From assembly GCF_002864685.1 (NCBI RefSeq), contig NZ_NMQZ01000026.1, positions 1 to 64,000 of the forward strand: 64,000 nucleotides of DNA. Reading direction: 5' to 3'. The position numbers were made by a program, and so were the translations under genes. Shown here piece after piece: positions 8,761-17,133 of the stretch; positions within the stretch are counted from its first letter, which is position 1; the number at the start of each line of letters is the position of its first letter. The notes under the pieces were generated by a model. The model was not told where the DNA came from. It worked only from the letters and a program-made list of their open reading frames with translations, and made no database searches. The stretch comes from Alloalcanivorax mobilis. GTDB lineage: Bacteria > Pseudomonadota > Gammaproteobacteria > Pseudomonadales > Alcanivoracaceae.

Positions 8761-9334
8761 CGCCCTCTCCCAGCTGCTGCTTGTCGACGGCTTGCCCGCC
8801 CACCGGCAGGTCGTCCGGCGAAGCCCGGCCCTGGTCCAGGCCCGACTTCAGACCGAACAGGTAGACCACGAACTTGTACACCAGCACCAGCGTCATCAGC
8901 CCCAGGCCGGCCGGCAACACAAAGTAGGTCTGCCACACTGGAATGCTGGTGTCGCCCTGCACCACCGAGGCGCCAATGCCATGTTTGGACAACGCCACCT
9001 CCCAGGTGCGCGCGGTGATCAGCGCGAACACCACGGCGGCCAGCAACAGCGCCCAGCCTTCCAGATGTTTCTGCACCCACGCCGGCAAACGTTCGGTGAC
9101 CACTTCCACCGAAATATGGGCGTTTTTCTGCTCCGCGAAGGCCAGCGGCACGAACGCGGCGACGATCATGTAGTAATGGGACACCACGGTGATGGTGCCG
9201 GGCACCGGCTTGCCGAACAGGAACCGGCACACCACATCGGCGGTCACGTGCAACATCATCAGAGCGATCGCCAGACCACCCAGAAGCGTCATGAACTGAG
9301 TCAGCCCGGAAAGCCAACGTCCCAATCGATACAT
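8753..9334 (-). CDS. TRAP transporter small permease (DctQ family)
   Basis: A 193-aa membrane protein with four predicted hydrophobic segments, typical of the small TRAP permease. Conserved-looking features are VTADVVCRFLFGKPVPGT early and LAFAEQKNAHISVEVV in the middle. The reading frame is open 71 codons further upstream. I place the start at the ATG at 9334 because AGGAG precedes it by 6-7 nt and the protein then begins at the usual N-terminal helix. It overlaps dctM by 8 nt. A 16-bp palindrome (9521-9536) lies 187 nt upstream of the start. Confidence 0.9.
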   Translation of the reverse strand: MYRLGRWLSGLTQFMTLLGGLAIALMMLHVTADVVCRFLFGKPVPGTITVVSHYYMIVAAFVPLAFAEQKNAHISVEVVTERLPAWVQKHLEGWALLLAAVVFALITARTWEVALSKHGIGASVVQGDTSIPVWQTYFVLPAGLGLMTLVLVYKFVVYLFGLKSGLDQGRASPDDLPVGGQAVDKQQLGEGDE

Positions 9335-9520
9335 ATGCGGCTCCTGTCCAGGCGCATCGCTTAAGCGCCCGTTTGTTGTTATCGGCACGGCCGGATTCTC
9401 CGCACGCAAACCTTTCTCCGCGCGCCTTGCCCGGCCGGTTTTGGGACGAACCGCCCAGGCGGCAACGCGGTCACCAAACGTGGTATGAGCAAACCCTGGC
9501 AGCCATCGACCACCCGCACA

Positions 9521-9536
9521 TCGTCGCTTCGGACGA
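9521..9536. promoter_or_regulatory. 16-bp palindromic operator candidate, site 2
   Basis: TCGTCGCTTCGGACGA, a full match to the consensus arms. It is in the 258-bp gap between the dctQ start (9334) and the end of the AlkK-like ligase (9593), 187 nt upstream of dctQ. I do not see a convincing -10 at the spacing found for most other sites. Confidence 0.55.
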
Positions 9537-9592
9537 AAGCGGTGCAACCCTCATGCCCTACCCCTCATGCCCTACCCCGAACACCGTCGGGA

Positions 9593-11230
9593 TCAGCGTG
9601 CCTGGGGCTGGTAATCCCGGAACTGTTCGCGCAAACGCAGCTTGAGCACCTTGCCGGTGGCGGTGTGCGGCAATTCGTCCACGAACACAATGTCGTCGGG
9701 GAGCCACCACTTGACCACCAGGCCGGCCAGGTGGGTCATCAGATCCTCCCGGTCGACCTCGGCGCCGGCGCGCTTGACCACCACCATCAGGGGGCGTTCC
9801 TGCCATTTTTCATGACGGATCGCCACCACCGCCGCTTCGGCCACGCCGGGGTGGGAGTAGGCGGCGTTTTCCAGATCCAGCGAGGGAATCCATTCGCCGC
9901 CGGACTTGATCACGTCCTTGGCGCGGTCCACCAATTGCATGTAGCCATCGCCGTCGATGTTGGCGATGTCGCCGGTGGGGAAGTAGCCTTCCTCATCCAG
10001 CACGTCGCCGCCCTCGCTGCGGTAATAGCCGCTGGCGATCCAGGGCCCGCGAATGCGCAGGTGCCCGGCCTGCTTGCCATCGTGGGGCAGGCGCTGGCCC
10101 TGATCGTCGACGATCTTCAGATCAACGCCCCAGACACCTCGCCCGGCTTTTGTTTTGACGTCTTCGCGCTGGGTCTGCGAGAGCCCCTCGTGCTTCGGCA
10201 GCCAGCGATTGGCGACGCCCAGCGGGCTGGTCTCGGTCATGCCCCAACCCTGCACCACTTCCACACCGAGCTGATCTTCCAGACGGCGAATCATCGCCCG
10301 CGGCGGCGCGCTGCCGCCGATGCCGATGGTCTCGATGCACAAATCCGCCGGGTCCAGTTCCGGGTGATCGTCCAGGTACTGGAACAGCATCAGCCAGATG
10401 GTCGGCACCGCCTGGCTGAAGGTGACGCGCTCGTCGCGCATCAGGCCATAGAGATTGTCGCCTTCCATGTTGTCGCCGGGCAGCACCAGCTTGGCGCCGG
10501 CCATGGCGGCGGCGTAGGGCATGCCCCAGGCGTTGGCGTGGAACATGGGCACCACCAGCAGCAATACCGACCGCGCCGACACGGAAAAGCTGTCCGGGGC
10601 CATCGCGATCAGCGAATGCAGCACCGTGGAGCGGTGCGAATACAACACCCCCTTGGGGTTGCCGGTGGTGCCGGAGGTGTAGCACAGGCTCGAGGCGGTG
10701 CGCTCATCGAACTGTGGCCAGTGGTATTCCTCGCTCTCGGCGGCCACCAGCTCCTCGTAACAGAGCAGGTTGGGCACCTGGATGTCCGGCATGTGCGCGC
10801 GGTCGGTCATCACCACGTAATGGGTGACGCTGGTCAACGACGGCGCCAACCGCTCGACCAGGTCGGCGAAGGCGATGTCGAACATCAGCACCTTGTCTTC
10901 GGTGTGATTGACGATGTACTCGATCTGCTCGGGGAACAGACGCGGGTTCACGGTGTGCAACACCGCGCCGCTGCCGGACACCCCGAAGTACAACTCCAGA
11001 TGCCGGGTGGTGTTCCAGGCCAGCGTACCGACCCGATCACCCAGCGACACACCCAGGGTGGCCAGCGCGTTGGCCACCTGTTTGGCGCGGCCGCGAAGCT
11101 GACGATAATTGGAACGCTGGGTGGGGCCCTCCAGGGTGCGCGAGACGATCTCGGTGTCCGGATGAAAGGTCGCCGCGTGTTCGATCAGCGACGAAATCAA
11201 CAGGGGCTTATCCTGCATCAGGCCAAGCAT
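9593..11230 (-). CDS. medium-chain acyl-CoA ligase, AlkK-like
   Basis: A 545-aa ANL-superfamily enzyme that closely resembles AlkK of the Pseudomonas alkane pathway as I remember it. It starts MLGLMQDKPLLISSLIEHAA and carries SSLCYTSGTTGNPKGVLYSH, VPMFHANAWGMPYAAAMAGA and the GWGMTETSPLG block. The catalytic Lys is in TATGKVLKLRL. AlkK-type enzymes activate medium-chain fatty acids, often those made by alkane oxidation. AAGGAG precedes the ATG. The gene follows the thiolase by 86 nt on the same strand and an 11-bp perfect hairpin (11265-11290) lies between them. It is probably cotranscribed with the thiolase from the site at 12606. Confidence 0.92.
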   Translation of the reverse strand: MLGLMQDKPLLISSLIEHAATFHPDTEIVSRTLEGPTQRSNYRQLRGRAKQVANALATLGVSLGDRVGTLAWNTTRHLELYFGVSGSGAVLHTVNPRLFPEQIEYIVNHTEDKVLMFDIAFADLVERLAPSLTSVTHYVVMTDRAHMPDIQVPNLLCYEELVAAESEEYHWPQFDERTASSLCYTSGTTGNPKGVLYSHRSTVLHSLIAMAPDSFSVSARSVLLLVVPMFHANAWGMPYAAAMAGAKLVLPGDNMEGDNLYGLMRDERVTFSQAVPTIWLMLFQYLDDHPELDPADLCIETIGIGGSAPPRAMIRRLEDQLGVEVVQGWGMTETSPLGVANRWLPKHEGLSQTQREDVKTKAGRGVWGVDLKIVDDQGQRLPHDGKQAGHLRIRGPWIASGYYRSEGGDVLDEEGYFPTGDIANIDGDGYMQLVDRAKDVIKSGGEWIPSLDLENAAYSHPGVAEAAVVAIRHEKWQERPLMVVVKRAGAEVDREDLMTHLAGLVVKWWLPDDIVFVDELPHTATGKVLKLRLREQFRDYQPQAR

Positions 11231-11264
11231 GGCGCTCTCCTTGGCGGCTTTATTGTTGTTGGCT

Positions 11265-11290
11265 GCCCCCGCGTCTCGCGACGCGGGGGC
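11265..11290. repeat. strong intercistronic hairpin
   Basis: A perfect 11-bp stem (GCCCCCGCGTC / GACGCGGGGGC) with a TCGC loop lies between the thiolase stop and the AlkK-like ligase start. There is no T-run, so it is more likely an mRNA stabiliser, processing site or attenuator than an intrinsic terminator. Confidence 0.45.
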
Positions 11291-11316
11291 CAGGGCGAGG
11301 GCACGGGCAAGAACCG

Positions 11317-12498
11317 CTATAAGCGCTCAATAATGGTCACGTTGGCCAGCCCACCGCCTTCGCACATGGTTTGCAGGCCGTAGCGCTTGCCCTGCTGATG
11401 CAGCGCGTGCACCAGGGTGGTCATCAGCTTGGTGCCGGAGCCGCCCAATGGATGCCCCAACGCAATCGCGCCGCCGTTCACGTTCAAACGTTCCGGGTCG
11501 GCGCCCAGGGTGTTGAGCCAGGCCAGCGGCACCGGCGCGAACGCCTCGTTGACTTCGTAGAGATCGATGTCGTCGATCTTCATGCCGGCTTTTTTCAGCG
11601 CCTTCTGGGTGGCGGGAATCGGCGCCTCCAGCATGATCACCGGGTCGTGGCCGATCACCGACAGGTGGTGAATGCGCGCCAGCGGCTGCACGCCCAGCGC
11701 CTTCAGGCCGCGCTCATTGACCACCATCACGCCGGTGGCGCCGTCGCAGATCTGGCTGGCGGTGGCGGCGGTCACCCGGCCGCCTTCCTGCAGCAGCTTG
11801 ACCGCCTGAATGCCTTCCAGCGAGGCGTCAAAGCGGATGCCTTCATCCACGGTGTGCGTCTCGCCGTCGCCTTTGCCGTCCACGCTGCGCACCGGCAGCG
11901 GCAGAATCTCCGCCTCGAAGCGGCCGGCCTCGGTGGCGCGTTTGGCTTTCTGGTGGCTCTCGAAGGCGAATTGGTCAAGCTGGTCGCGGCTAAGATCGTA
12001 TTTCTTCGCCATCATCTCGGCGCCCATGAACTGGCTGAAATCGTCCACGTCCGGGTAGCGCTCGCGAATCGCCGGGCTCATGTAATGGCCCAGCCCGTTC
12101 TTGTAGGGCAGCGCCACGGAGGTGCCCATCGGCACCCGGCTCATTGATTCCACGCCGGCGGCGATCACCACGTCCTGGGTGCCGGACATCACCGCCTGGG
12201 CGGCGAAGTGCAACGCCTGTTGGGAGGAACCGCACTGACGGTCCACCGAGGTGGCGGGCACCGATTCGGGCAGCCGCGAGGCGAGCACCGCGTTGCGGGC
12301 GATGTTCTGCGCCTGTTCACCCACCTGGCTGACGCAGCCCATGATCACGTCCTCGACCAGCGCCGGGTCGGCGTCGGCGCGCTGGAGCAGTTCATTGAGC
12401 ACCTGGCCGGCCAGATCCGCCGGGTGCCAGCCGGAGAGACGGCCGCCTTTGCGGCCTCCCGCGGTGCGCACCGCGGCAACGATATAGGCTTCACTCAT
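11317..12498 (-). CDS. acetyl-CoA C-acyltransferase (thiolase)
   Basis: A 393-aa thiolase, the usual family length. The active-site residues are at the classical places: the nucleophile Cys89 in [10 protein letters not shown], His349 in [14 protein letters not shown] and Cys379 in [10 protein letters not shown]. It would cleave 3-ketoacyl-CoA with CoA, the last step of a beta-oxidation round, or condense acetyl-CoA. AAGGA precedes the ATG. The neighbouring SDR (12632-13414) could supply the 3-ketoacyl-CoA, and the AlkK-like ligase follows. A 16-bp palindrome is found 108 nt upstream. Confidence 0.94.
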   Translation of the reverse strand: MSEAYIVAAVRTAGGRKGGRLSGWHPADLAGQVLNELLQRADADPALVEDVIMGCVSQVGEQAQNIARNAVLASRLPESVPATSVDRQCGSSQQALHFAAQAVMSGTQDVVIAAGVESMSRVPMGTSVALPYKNGLGHYMSPAIRERYPDVDDFSQFMGAEMMAKKYDLSRDQLDQFAFESHQKAKRATEAGRFEAEILPLPVRSVDGKGDGETHTVDEGIRFDASLEGIQAVKLLQEGGRVTAATASQICDGATGVMVVNERGLKALGVQPLARIHHLSVIGHDPVIMLEAPIPATQKALKKAGMKIDDIDLYEVNEAFAPVPLAWLNTLGADPERLNVNGGAIALGHPLGGSGTKLMTTLVHALHQQGKRYGLQTMCEGGGLANVTIIERL

Positions 12499-12605
12499 GG
12501 TCTTTTCCTTTGGTTAATGACAGCGCCAGGGCCGGGCCGGGTCCGGGGCGGGCAAAATCGGGCCGGGGAAAGCTCCACCCTGGCAGCCGACGGGGCCGGA
12601 AGGCG

Positions 12606-12621
12606 TCGTCCGAAGCGACGA
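12606..12621. promoter_or_regulatory. 16-bp palindromic operator candidate, site 3
   Basis: TCGTCCGAAGCGACGA, identical to site 6. It lies between the thiolase start (12498) and the end of the SDR gene (12632), 108 nt upstream of the thiolase. No good -10 is visible at the 22-23 nt spacing. Confidence 0.6.
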
Positions 12622-12631
12622 TTTTGCACGC

Positions 12632-13414
12632 TCAGCGGGGCGCCATGCGAATGGCGCCGTCCAACCGCACGCTCTCGCCATTAAAATAGCCGTTACAAAT
12701 CATCGTGTTGACCAGATCGGCGAACTCATCGGGGTTGCCCAGGCGCTTGGGAAACGGCACCGACGCGGCCAGGGAATCCTTGACGTTATCCGGCAAACCG
12801 GCCATCAGCGGGGTCTCGAAGATGCCCGGCATAATGGTATTGATGCGAATGCCCTCGCCCATCAGGTCCCGGGCAATCGGCAGCGTCATGCCCACCAGGC
12901 CGGCCTTGGAAGCGGCGTAGGCGGCCTGGCCGATCTGGCCATCCTGGGCGGCCACCGAGGCGGTGTTGATCATTACCCCGCGCTCGCCGTCGGCCAGCGG
13001 CGTCAGGTCCAGCATGCCACGCGCCGCCTTGGCGTTGCAGCGGAACGAGCCGACCAGGTTGATCTGGATCACCTTATTGAATTCCTCGATCGGGAAGTGC
13101 TTGGTCTCGCCGCTGCCCTTGGCGCGGCTGGCGGTTTTGAAAGCGTTACCGATGCCCGCGCAGTTGACCAGAATGCGTTCCTGGCCAAGTGCCTCGCGGG
13201 CCAGGGCGAAACCGGCGTCCACGGTGTCCTCGGCGGTCACATCGACCTTGCAGAACACACCGCCCAACTCGGCGGCCAGGGCCTCGCCGGCCTCCTGATT
13301 GAGATCGAACAGCGCCACACGCACGCCCTGGGAGGCCAGCCGGCGCGCCACCGCGGCGCCCAGCCCGGACGCGCCGCCGGTGATCACGGCGCTGATGGAA
13401 TCGTCCAATTTCAT
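12632..13414 (-). CDS. SDR-family 3-hydroxyacyl-CoA dehydrogenase-like oxidoreductase
   Basis: A 260-aa classical short-chain dehydrogenase/reductase. It has the NAD(P)-binding TGGASGLG (12-19), NCAGIG (84-89) and the catalytic triad Ser153, Tyr166, Lys170 (YAASK). Overall it looks like type-2 3-hydroxyacyl-CoA dehydrogenases (HSD10-like), which oxidise 3-hydroxyacyl-CoA with NAD+. The frame is open further upstream, but the protein proper begins at the ATG at 13414. Position next to the thiolase fits a beta-oxidation role. It is transcribed away from the MalT-like regulator across 668 bp of repeat-rich DNA. Confidence 0.88.
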   Translation of the reverse strand: MKLDDSISAVITGGASGLGAAVARRLASQGVRVALFDLNQEAGEALAAELGGVFCKVDVTAEDTVDAGFALAREALGQERILVNCAGIGNAFKTASRAKGSGETKHFPIEEFNKVIQINLVGSFRCNAKAARGMLDLTPLADGERGVMINTASVAAQDGQIGQAAYAASKAGLVGMTLPIARDLMGEGIRINTIMPGIFETPLMAGLPDNVKDSLAASVPFPKRLGNPDEFADLVNTMICNGYFNGESVRLDGAIRMAPR

Positions 13415-13512
13415 AGGGTTACCTTTGCTTGAATGGAAATAATGACCAATGCATTTGGGCGTCATCGCGACATGGCGGGAAGCAGGCTTATTTCCTGGCC
13501 GTTGCCTGGAGG

Positions 13513-13609
13513 CCACACCCCGTTGTGTCGCCCTTCGGGTGCCGCGACTCGGCGACACAACAAACTCGGCTGACACAACAAGGGGGGAGGCCCTCCAAAG
13601 CGGCACCAG
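13513..13609 (+). repeat. dispersed intergenic repeat, family R2, copy 3 (deleted)
   Basis: A shortened copy of the 7102-7345 repeat. It keeps the outer blocks (CCGTTGTGTCGCCCTTCGGG and CTCGGCGACACAACA) and the tail AAGGGGGGAGGCCCTCCAAA, but the central hairpin and flanks are missing. It lies in the 668-bp gap 13415-14082. Confidence 0.65.
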
Positions 13610-13631
13610 GCGCACATAGCGCCGCCCTCTC

Positions 13632-13730
13632 TACAGCGCCGCTGTGGGAGCGGTCCTTGACCGCGAACCGAGCCTGAAAGGCGAGGCTGGCCTGGCAAGG
13701 GCCATTCGCGGTCACGGACCGCTCCCACAC
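13632..13730. repeat. REP-like pair, copy B
   Basis: Two inverted REP units: GTGGGAGCGGTCCTTGACCG on the left and GCGGTCACGGACCGCTCCCA on the right, separated by about 45 bp. The pair can fold into one long cruciform. Nothing coding is seen in this part of the 13415-14082 gap. Confidence 0.8.
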
Positions 13731-13841
13731 CAGAATCCAACTCCGGCGCCAGCCTGGCTGGCCTGTTCCGGCCCGGCTACAGCGCCTGTTCCCGCTCACT
13801 CCACGACCAAGAAAATTTAACCCCCACCCTGACTCCCGGCA

Positions 13842-13857
13842 TCGTCGGATGCGACGA
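13842..13857. promoter_or_regulatory. 16-bp palindromic operator candidate, site 4
   Basis: TCGTCGGATGCGACGA, 226 nt upstream of the MalT-like regulator start (14083) and 428 nt from the SDR start. Downstream on the plus strand at 23 nt is TCACAC, a weak -10 like those at other sites. A site in front of the regulator gene would fit autoregulation. Confidence 0.6.
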
Positions 13858-14082
13858 AATCGGCCGCCGCCAGGCCCCAGTCACACCCTGACCGCCTCCC
13901 TGCTTGAATCCGGGCGGCGGCAGGGCTAGTTTTAGCGAAACCCTGCTTTGTCATACCCACCGGTATGGCAACGCCTTTGCCTGATCCCCGGCGCCGTTAT
14001 CCGGCACCTCGGAGGGCGATAACAACAAAACGGGCAGCGCCGTTTTTTACCCGGCACGGCCCGCCATCAGTGAGGCTCATCC

Positions 14083-16851
14083 ATGCCATCCACGACCACG
14101 CCCAGCCATCTGCTCTCGATCCGCAATCTGCTCACCAGCAAGCTCAACCCGCCCACCGTTCACGCCTCGCAGATTCCCCGCGCACGCCTGCAGGCGTGCC
14201 TGCGTGAGGAAGACGCGGCGCGGGTGATCCTGGTGCAGGCACCGGCCGGGTTTGGCAAATCCACGCTCATGGCACAGTGCCAGGAGCAGCTTGAGCAGGA
14301 GGGCACGGTCACCGCCTGGTTGACCCTGGACGACGCCGACAACGATCTGCAGCGCTTTCTCTCGTGCGTGGAAACCGCCATCGCCAATCTGGTGGAAAGC
14401 GCGCCGCCGACCAGCGCGGCGAGCACCGTGGCGCTGGCCGGAACGGCCGGCGAAGACGGCGGCAAATCCCTGGGCGACACCGCGCTCGACCTGGTCGCCC
14501 GGCTGGCCGGCGAACCGGGCACCTTCGCCCTGTTTCTGGACGACTTCGAGCGCATCCATGAGCCCACCGTGCTGGGGCTGGTGCGCGAGTTCATTGACCA
14601 CCTGCCGCACAATTGCCGGCTGGTGATCGGCTCGCGCGGGCAGCCGGAGTTGAACCTGGGGCGGCTGCGGGCACGCGGTCGGCTGCTCGAAATCGACGCC
14701 GAGCGAATGCGTTTTTCCCTCCAGGAAACCGGCCAGTTCCTCAACGAGCGGCGCGCTCTGGCACTCTCCGACGAGGACCTGCAGCGCATCCACGATAAGA
14801 CCGAAGGCTGGGTGGCGGCATTGTGGCTGGCCTCGCTGGCGTTGCAGAACCACGCCGCGCCGGGCGAGTTCATCACCCGCTTCTCCGGTGAGAACCAGGC
14901 CGTGGCCCACTACCTCGCCGAAGACGTTCTGGCCCGCCAGCCGGAGGCGGTGCGGCTGTTTCTGTTGCGCACCTCGGTGCTGCGCTATCTGAGCGTGCCG
15001 CTGTGCAACGCCCTGCTTCCCGACACCGACAGCGAATCCCTGATCACCCTGCTCACCGAGGCCAATATCTTCCTGGTGCCGATTGAGGGTCGCGAGCGCC
15101 TGTACCGTTATCACAGCCTGTTCGCCGATTTCCTGCGCCATCAACTGGAGCGCGAACGGCCCGAGGAGCTGGCCCGGCTGCACCACGCCGCCTCGGCCTG
15201 GTTCGAGGACGATCACCGGCCGGTGCCGGCCATCGATCACGCCCTTGAGGGCAAGGATTTCCCGCGCGCGCTGGCGCTGCTCTCCAAACACGCCGAGGAT
15301 CTGCTCGCCCAAGGCCGCATGCGCCTGCTCAGGCGCTGGTTCGCGGCGCTGCCCGAGGAACATCTGCAGGCCTATCCGCTGCTGCAGGCGATCCACGTGT
15401 GGGCACTGTGCTTCAGTTGCAGCCCGCGCAAGGCCATGGACCTGCTGCAAAGCAGCGGGCTGGAACACTCCCGGGACCCGCAGATTCGCCCCCATGTGCT
15501 GGCCTTGCGGCCGTCGATTCTGGGCATCATGGACGACATCGAGCAGGTCTATCAGATCGGCCGGCAGGCGCTGAACGAGATGCCCAACGGCGAGCCGTTC
15601 GCCAACATCACCCTGGTCAACGCGGTGGCCAACGCCTACGCGGTGCTGGGCAAGGAACAGGAAGCACGCCAGCTTCTCGACGGCGCCCGTGATGTGCAGG
15701 GGGTCTATGAAAGCGCCTTTAACGCCATGTACTCCGAATCGGTGGAGGGCATCATCGACCTGCAACAAGGCCGCCAGCGCCAGGCGGCGGCGCGCTTCCG
15801 GCTGGCCGCCAGCATGAGCCGCACGCGCGACGCCTTTTCGTTCATCGGCACCAACGGCAACGCCTGGGCCGGCGTGCTGCACGCCAGCTCGGTGTACGAA
15901 GCCAACGACCTGCCCCTGGCCACCCGCCTGCTCAATGTGTACGCGCCCCTGGCCCGCGACATCGGCCTGCCCGATCACATGCTGCTGGCGGACACCATGC
16001 TGGCGCGCATCGCCTTCCACGACGGCGACCTGGACAAGGCGTTTCAGATCCTCACCGTGCTGGAGCTGACCGGCCACAAGCGGCAGCTGCCCCGCGTGGT
16101 GGCCAGCGCCCGCCTGCAACGGGCGCACCTGCTGTTGCTGCAAGGCGACGACCAGGCCGCCCACGCCGAGCTGGAGCGCGCCGACGACCCGGCCACCTGG
16201 GCGCGGGTGCAACGTCTGCGGCTGCTCGCCAACGACCTGGACACCGCCCACATCGGCAAACTGCGCTGGCAGAGCCTGGTCGGCGACGCCAACCAGGCGG
16301 TGCTCGAGCTGACCCCGGCGATCGACACCGCCAGCGCCCAGAACCGCCACCGGCGTGCCTTCAAACTGCGCCTGCTGCGCGCCGCCGCCCGCCATCGCCA
16401 GGGCGACCTGCGCCACGCCCTGGAAGAGATCGAAGCGGTGCTCAAAGAGGGCTGCCGAGAGGGTTACCTGCGTCTGATTCTGGACGAGGGCCCACGCCTC
16501 GGCGCCCTGGTGGTGCGCCTGCAATCGGACATCCTCGAACGCAAACTGGACCGCCGCGAACCGCTGTTCGCGGAGTACCTGCAAACCCTGCTACAGGGTT
16601 TCGGCCCGGCGGTGTTCAATCTCTACCCCAACGGCGACGACGCCAACGCCGCCCTGCTCGAGCCGCTCACCCGCAAGGAGATCCGCGTGCTGAAACTGCT
16701 CGCCGAAGGCCACTCCAACAGCGCCATGGCGGAAAAACTGTTCGTCTCCGACAGCACCATCCGCACCCACCTGCGTAACATCAATTCCAAACTCAATGCC
16801 AGCAATCGCACCGAGGCGGTGGCGATCGCGCGGAAGGCGGGGGTGGTTTGA
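14083..16851 (+). CDS. MalT-like ATP-dependent LuxR-family transcriptional activator
   Basis: A 922-aa large regulator of the MalT/AlkS (LAL/STAND) type. The N-terminal NTPase has Walker A APAGFGKST (53-61) and Walker B LFLDDFERI (150-158). A long helical TPR-like sensor region follows. The C-terminal LuxR helix-turn-helix occupies about 861-922 (PLTRKEIRVLKLLAEG ... STIRTHLRNINSKL). Such proteins multimerise on binding an effector and ATP, then activate promoters. AlkS, which controls alkane degradation with AlkK, belongs to the same class. It is divergent from region I, and its upstream DNA carries one of the nine 16-bp palindromes, so it is the best local candidate for reading them. The effector is unknown. 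Confidence 0.9.
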   Translation: MPSTTTPSHLLSIRNLLTSKLNPPTVHASQIPRARLQACLREEDAARVILVQAPAGFGKSTLMAQCQEQLEQEGTVTAWLTLDDADNDLQRFLSCVETAIANLVESAPPTSAASTVALAGTAGEDGGKSLGDTALDLVARLAGEPGTFALFLDDFERIHEPTVLGLVREFIDHLPHNCRLVIGSRGQPELNLGRLRARGRLLEIDAERMRFSLQETGQFLNERRALALSDEDLQRIHDKTEGWVAALWLASLALQNHAAPGEFITRFSGENQAVAHYLAEDVLARQPEAVRLFLLRTSVLRYLSVPLCNALLPDTDSESLITLLTEANIFLVPIEGRERLYRYHSLFADFLRHQLERERPEELARLHHAASAWFEDDHRPVPAIDHALEGKDFPRALALLSKHAEDLLAQGRMRLLRRWFAALPEEHLQAYPLLQAIHVWALCFSCSPRKAMDLLQSSGLEHSRDPQIRPHVLALRPSILGIMDDIEQVYQIGRQALNEMPNGEPFANITLVNAVANAYAVLGKEQEARQLLDGARDVQGVYESAFNAMYSESVEGIIDLQQGRQRQAAARFRLAASMSRTRDAFSFIGTNGNAWAGVLHASSVYEANDLPLATRLLNVYAPLARDIGLPDHMLLADTMLARIAFHDGDLDKAFQILTVLELTGHKRQLPRVVASARLQRAHLLLLQGDDQAAHAELERADDPATWARVQRLRLLANDLDTAHIGKLRWQSLVGDANQAVLELTPAIDTASAQNRHRRAFKLRLLRAAARHRQGDLRHALEEIEAVLKEGCREGYLRLILDEGPRLGALVVRLQSDILERKLDRREPLFAEYLQTLLQGFGPAVFNLYPNGDDANAALLEPLTRKEIRVLKLLAEGHSNSAMAEKLFVSDSTIRTHLRNINSKLNASNRTEAVAIARKAGVV

Positions 16852-16862
16852 TTTTAGTGTCT

Positions 16863-17060
16863 GACGTCGGACGCTAGACGCTAGACGCCGGACGCCGGAC
16901 GCCGGACGCTAAGATCAAAACCCGCTACTGAGATTGTTGGCGTGTTTTCTGCCATTCATCGCAGCAAACACGCCGAGCCTTTCCGAGCCAGGGTTAAGCG
17001 TCCGGCGTCCGGCGTCTAGCGTCCGGCGTTCCGGCGTTCCGGCGTTCCGGCGTTCCGGCG
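16863..17060. repeat. composite heptamer repeat, copy E1
   Basis: An array of 7-bp units (GGACGCC, GGACGCT, TAGACGC) runs into a unique core starting AAGATCAAAACCCGCT and ending GAGCCAGGGTTAAGC. An inverse array (GTCCGGC units) follows and finally turns into 8-bp GGCGTTCC units. The two arrays are complementary, so the whole can form a long hairpin. It fills most of the 282-bp gap between the regulator and pyruvate kinase. Related copies are E2-E5. Confidence 0.8.
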
Positions 17061-17133
17061 CCCAACCGTTTGCCAGCCTCTTCAGCTTCCGCCACTCTTC
17101 CCCCACCACCACCCACCAAGGACCCCCACCCCC

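Noticed and set aside
13460-13474. GCGTCATCGCGACAT, a possible tenth copy of the 16-bp palindrome upstream of the SDR gene
   Set aside because: The arms match poorly and the spacer is one base short; including it would weaken the motif definition.
14077-16584. An 835-codon open frame antisense to the MalT-like regulator
   Set aside because: It is a shadow frame of a GC-rich gene; the plus strand encodes a complete regulator with Walker and HTH motifs.
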